Shown here in pieces: positions 61,079 through 64,000 of a stretch of 64,000 nucleotides of DNA (within the stretch, counting starts at the first letter, position 1; each line of letters begins with the position of its first letter). The stretch covers positions 298,198 through 362,197 of the forward strand of contig NW_026251745.1 in NCBI RefSeq assembly GCF_025024155.1, read 5' to 3'. The position numbers and the translations under genes were made by a program. The notes under the pieces are model-generated. The model had not been told where the DNA came from. It saw only the letters and a list, made by a program, of their open reading frames with translations, and searched no databases. The DNA comes from Gamsiella multidivaricata (lineage: Eukaryota; Mortierellomycota; Mortierellomycetes; Mortierellales; Mortierellaceae).

Positions 61079-63271
61079 TTAAAAGTAATTGCCCTGAGTT
61101 CCATAGGCATGATGCTGTGAAGGATACTGCTGATGAGGATGTTGTTGGTGCTGCTGTTGCCTTTGTCCATACGCTCCCTGACTATTCCCGCCACCGCTGT
61201 TTCCGGGAGGTCCGCCCTGGGGTGGATAAGTCGGTCTGCGTTCATAGTCCGGTCTTCCGCCACCGCCATATCCCTGCCCCGGATCTGGACCCCTGGATCG
61301 ACCTCCATAAGCATCTCCCCGTGAAGATGAAGATGGCGGCGGTTGCTGGTGATAGTTATTGCCACCACTGTTGGGGTGATTATTGTAAGAGGGCGAGACG
61401 GGTGGTTGTCCTGCGTACCGTTGCCGTGACGACGCAGACGAAGATGACGATGGACCTGGGCCTGGAGCTGACGAGGGCGAATCATAGCGTCGATTAGCTC
61501 CCGGTGAGACCGAGCGTTGTGAGGGCGAAGACGAGTAGTTGTTATTGTATCCAATACCACCACCTGCAGATGATGGCGAGAGCTGGTTGTTATACTGCTG
61601 CTGCTGTTGGTACCGGCTACTATCGCTATTTCCGTACTGTTGCTTCTGTTGATATGCCGAAGACGAAGACGAAGACGAAGACGAAGAAGGAGATGGTGCC
61701 GGAGGACCGTCTTGTGGTCGATGCCCGACATTCGGAGAATTCGCGCGCCCTCTCGGACTAGTGCTTCCTAGATGACTGACCTGGGTGGCCAGTTTATCGC
61801 CCTGACTTTTGCCCTCCAACCGACTCAGCGCATCATCCCGACTCGCGTCACTCGTCGTCCTGTACCTGTTTCCTCCTCCTTCCCTTGCAGAGTTGCTAGG
61901 CAGATTCAAGCTTCCACTTCCATAGCTGTTATTGCTAGTCGCCGTGCTGATCGAAGAGGATGTGGGCGACCACGACCGCTCACTCGGATCCTGTCCCCCA
62001 CCACCACCACCCGTCTCGCCCCTGGCTCTGAGTGACCGCCCATAATAATCCTCCCGTTCGTTCGAAGACGTCGAGGAGATGATTGACGGCGAGTGTTCTT
62101 TGTTGACAGCGTCCCGGAGGTACTGGTTCCTACTTGCTCCTGTGTTCTTTGAGAGTGACCCTGGCGAATCGATCGGAGTCATCTCCAGCTCTGCAACCTT
62201 GGCTGCTAGCTCCTTCTCTTCCTTCTTGTCGGCGAATTCGCGAAGGGTCCGGCGAACATGTGTCTCGCCCTCGTGATCCGAATCGTCCGATTCTGTGTCA
62301 AAATGCCAAAAATAATAAAATAGAAGAGGTTCGTGAGTTGATGCGTTACCCGTCTATGATGGGCTAATAGTAACCCAGCCCAAAGTATATTCTAGTATGC
62401 GCACTTTGCTTGCATCTTTTATTGCCACGCACTTCCCCCCCCCTCCCTCTCTCCCTCTATTATTATTATTATTATTATTATTTTTTATCCTCCTTACGCA
62501 CACGACCAATTCTCCATGCCGATAAAACCAAATTGAAACCATTTCACATACCAGGCCACTTTTCTTCTCCTGTGATCGTCGCATTGATAACCTCCTTCGC
62601 TGCCCTGAGTCTGCTCCATATTGTCGTTCCTGCTCCCGCTGCCGGTGTCGATGTCGACGTTGTCGGTGCATCCAATCGAGTATCTGTCAATAAAATAACA
62701 TTACCAATTTTTTTAAAAAAAAGAGGCAATTGATCGTTATTATCTCAGCTGCTGCTTAGCAAACAAAAAACGTTATCAAAAATGAGAACAGTGCGAGTGT
62801 GAACAACGAGGAGGAGCGAGGTTTTCTTTTGTCTTTACCTTCTCGGACAGCCCTGGCAGCAGCTTCACGTTCCTCTCGCTCACGCTGCTGCTTCTCCCGA
62901 TCTCGTTCCCGCATCCGCTCCTGAAACGAGGATGCTGTGGGCGTACGGGATCCATTGCTCCGTTCCTGGAACGACGCTGACGTCGGCGTCCTGCTATTAT
63001 TCCCACTACTACCATACGAGCTCCCAGCACCACTGCCGTAGAGCGAGTCCGGGTTCAGGTCGGGGGGTCTTCGGCCGTTGGAACGAGATGGGGCTGATGA
63101 GGCCGAGAATGAGGATGGGGCTTGCTGTTGGTATTTGAGTGGGATGGAGGGCATGGTCGGCATGGCCGGTGCGGGTGGACATTTGTGGCGGCCTGGGTAA
63201 AGGCCGACATCGTTGCCACAGTCCTTGCAGAGGACGACGATTTGGGAGACACGGTAGTCCGTGGAGGACAT
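61079..63271 (-). CDS. Disordered protein with N-terminal Cys-rich knuckle, unknown
   Basis: Three exons (high to low) 63271-62839, 62683-62552 and 62292-61079 join in phase to 592 residues. The start is followed by VVLCKDCGNDVGLYPGRHKC, a CxxC...HxC arrangement that may bind zinc. A charged stretch (RMRERDREKQQREREEREAA, about 115-135) follows. Exon 3 begins SDDSDHEGETHVRRTLREF with an acidic/basic helix (KKEEKELAAKVAELE), then a long Ser/Gly/Pro/Gln-rich low-complexity region with serine runs and QHQQHP near the end. No recognised family; low-complexity proteins with a small zinc knuckle occur in signalling and cytokinesis, but I do not assign one. It converges on the Myb-like gene. Confidence 0.75.
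62459..62482. repeat. (TAT)n microsatellite in intron 2 of the Cys-knuckle gene
   Basis: About eight TAT triplets followed by a T-run, inside the intron 62293-62551. Confidence 0.85.
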
Positions 63272-64000
63272 CTGGTTTCTCTTTTCTTTCTTTTTTCTTT
63301 CTTTTGGAGTGATGAAGCGTGTTTATATGCTCTGATGTAATTATGGATGGAGAGAGAGTAAAAAGAAAAAAGAAAAGAAAAAAAAAAAAAAAAGAGAAAG
63401 GGCGAGATGAATCAGGATGAGGGATGGGTGAGTGGGTGTTGTAGAATGAGATGATTCTATTAGATGAGTTTTCTGGGATAAAGAGGTGTGGGTGTGGAGG
63501 TGAGCCCCTTTTAGGTTCAGCTAAAAATATGGCACAATTTTGTCTCTCTCTCAGGGCAGAGACCTGATCCACTGGGCGACCACGCATACACACACAGCAA
63601 CGGGGCATGGAAGTGGAAATGGAAATGGAAATGGAAAACATTGGATTACCATGCTCACAACGCTATGCTATATCATACCCATACCGCGAACTAAAAAATA
63701 AAAAATGAAAAAAAAAAAGAGTCAAAACCCTCCCCAAAAAAAAAGAAATGCACATTTTGTCTCGGGTCCGGCAAAGTGCACCAGCTTGCTATTAGAAAAG
63801 GGAATCAATCCCTTTGCTCATTCATTCATTGAAGTGACCTTGAAACGAGAATCCGGTACAGTCTTCAGTCATACAACCAAACCAACCCCCCATCTTCGTT
63901 TATCGATCTTGGGTCAACCTGTTTCATCTCTACAGTTTTTTTTCTAGCGAGTGCTGGCGGGCAGTGCAGAGAGAGAGAGCAAGGAGAGAAAGCGATGACT
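63272..64000. other. Upstream region of the Cys-knuckle gene to the window end
   Basis: A-rich tracts at 63360-63395, 63691-63720 and 63735-63745, and a GGAAAT hexamer repeat at 63608-63644. A leader is likely at the left. I see no gene; the right end (GA-rich) may be the start of one beyond the window. Confidence 0.55.

Overview
The window is nuclear DNA of a filamentous, early-diverging fungus, most likely Mucoromycota and probably Mortierella-like. This is an inference, not a database result. It rests on genes with many short GT-AG introns (mostly about 70-220 nt), CT-rich pre-start tracts, frequent A/T homopolymers, a division-1 chitin synthase, a complete animal-type O-GlcNAc transferase (missing from the model yeasts), two GT49 glycosyltransferases, a Crypton-like recombinase remnant, and a 28S rRNA fragment of eukaryotic type. 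I found no bacterial operons, no CRISPR array and no confident tRNA gene.

Layout. 1-5051: chitin synthase (+). 6171-11063: NOT4 (-), divergent from NOP56 (+, 11752-13703). 13704-16912: non-coding. 16913-23198: O-GlcNAc transferase (+). 24727-25116: small acidic protein (+). 26159-28391: first GT49 (-). 28976-32780: exocyst SEC5 (-). 33182-37410: Q/H-rich C2H2 zinc-finger regulator (-), modelled as one gene across a 1.2 kb intron but possibly two genes. 37411-46622: a 9 kb gene-poor stretch with repeats, a strong G-quadruplex motif and protein-like scraps. 46623-48204: second GT49 (-), divergent from DUS1 (+, 48719-50516). 51022-51761: broken tyrosine recombinase of Crypton type (+). 52419-52824: small secreted protein, apparently frameshifted. 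53471-53762: degenerate 28S rRNA fragment (-). 55445-56158: unknown three-exon gene. 56488-60912: two-repeat Myb/SANT regulator (+). 61079-63271: disordered protein with an N-terminal Cys-rich knuckle (-).

How the genes relate. Several act in surface growth: chitin synthase, exocyst tethering, and GT49 enzymes that could build glucuronic-acid-containing glycans. Others serve gene expression and RNA: NOT4, NOP56, DUS1, OGT and two transcription factors. NOT4, OGT, the zinc-finger protein and the Myb protein all carry long Q-rich tracts. Exon joins were read by eye; every multi-exon model below keeps phase from start to stop, but none is backed by transcript data.
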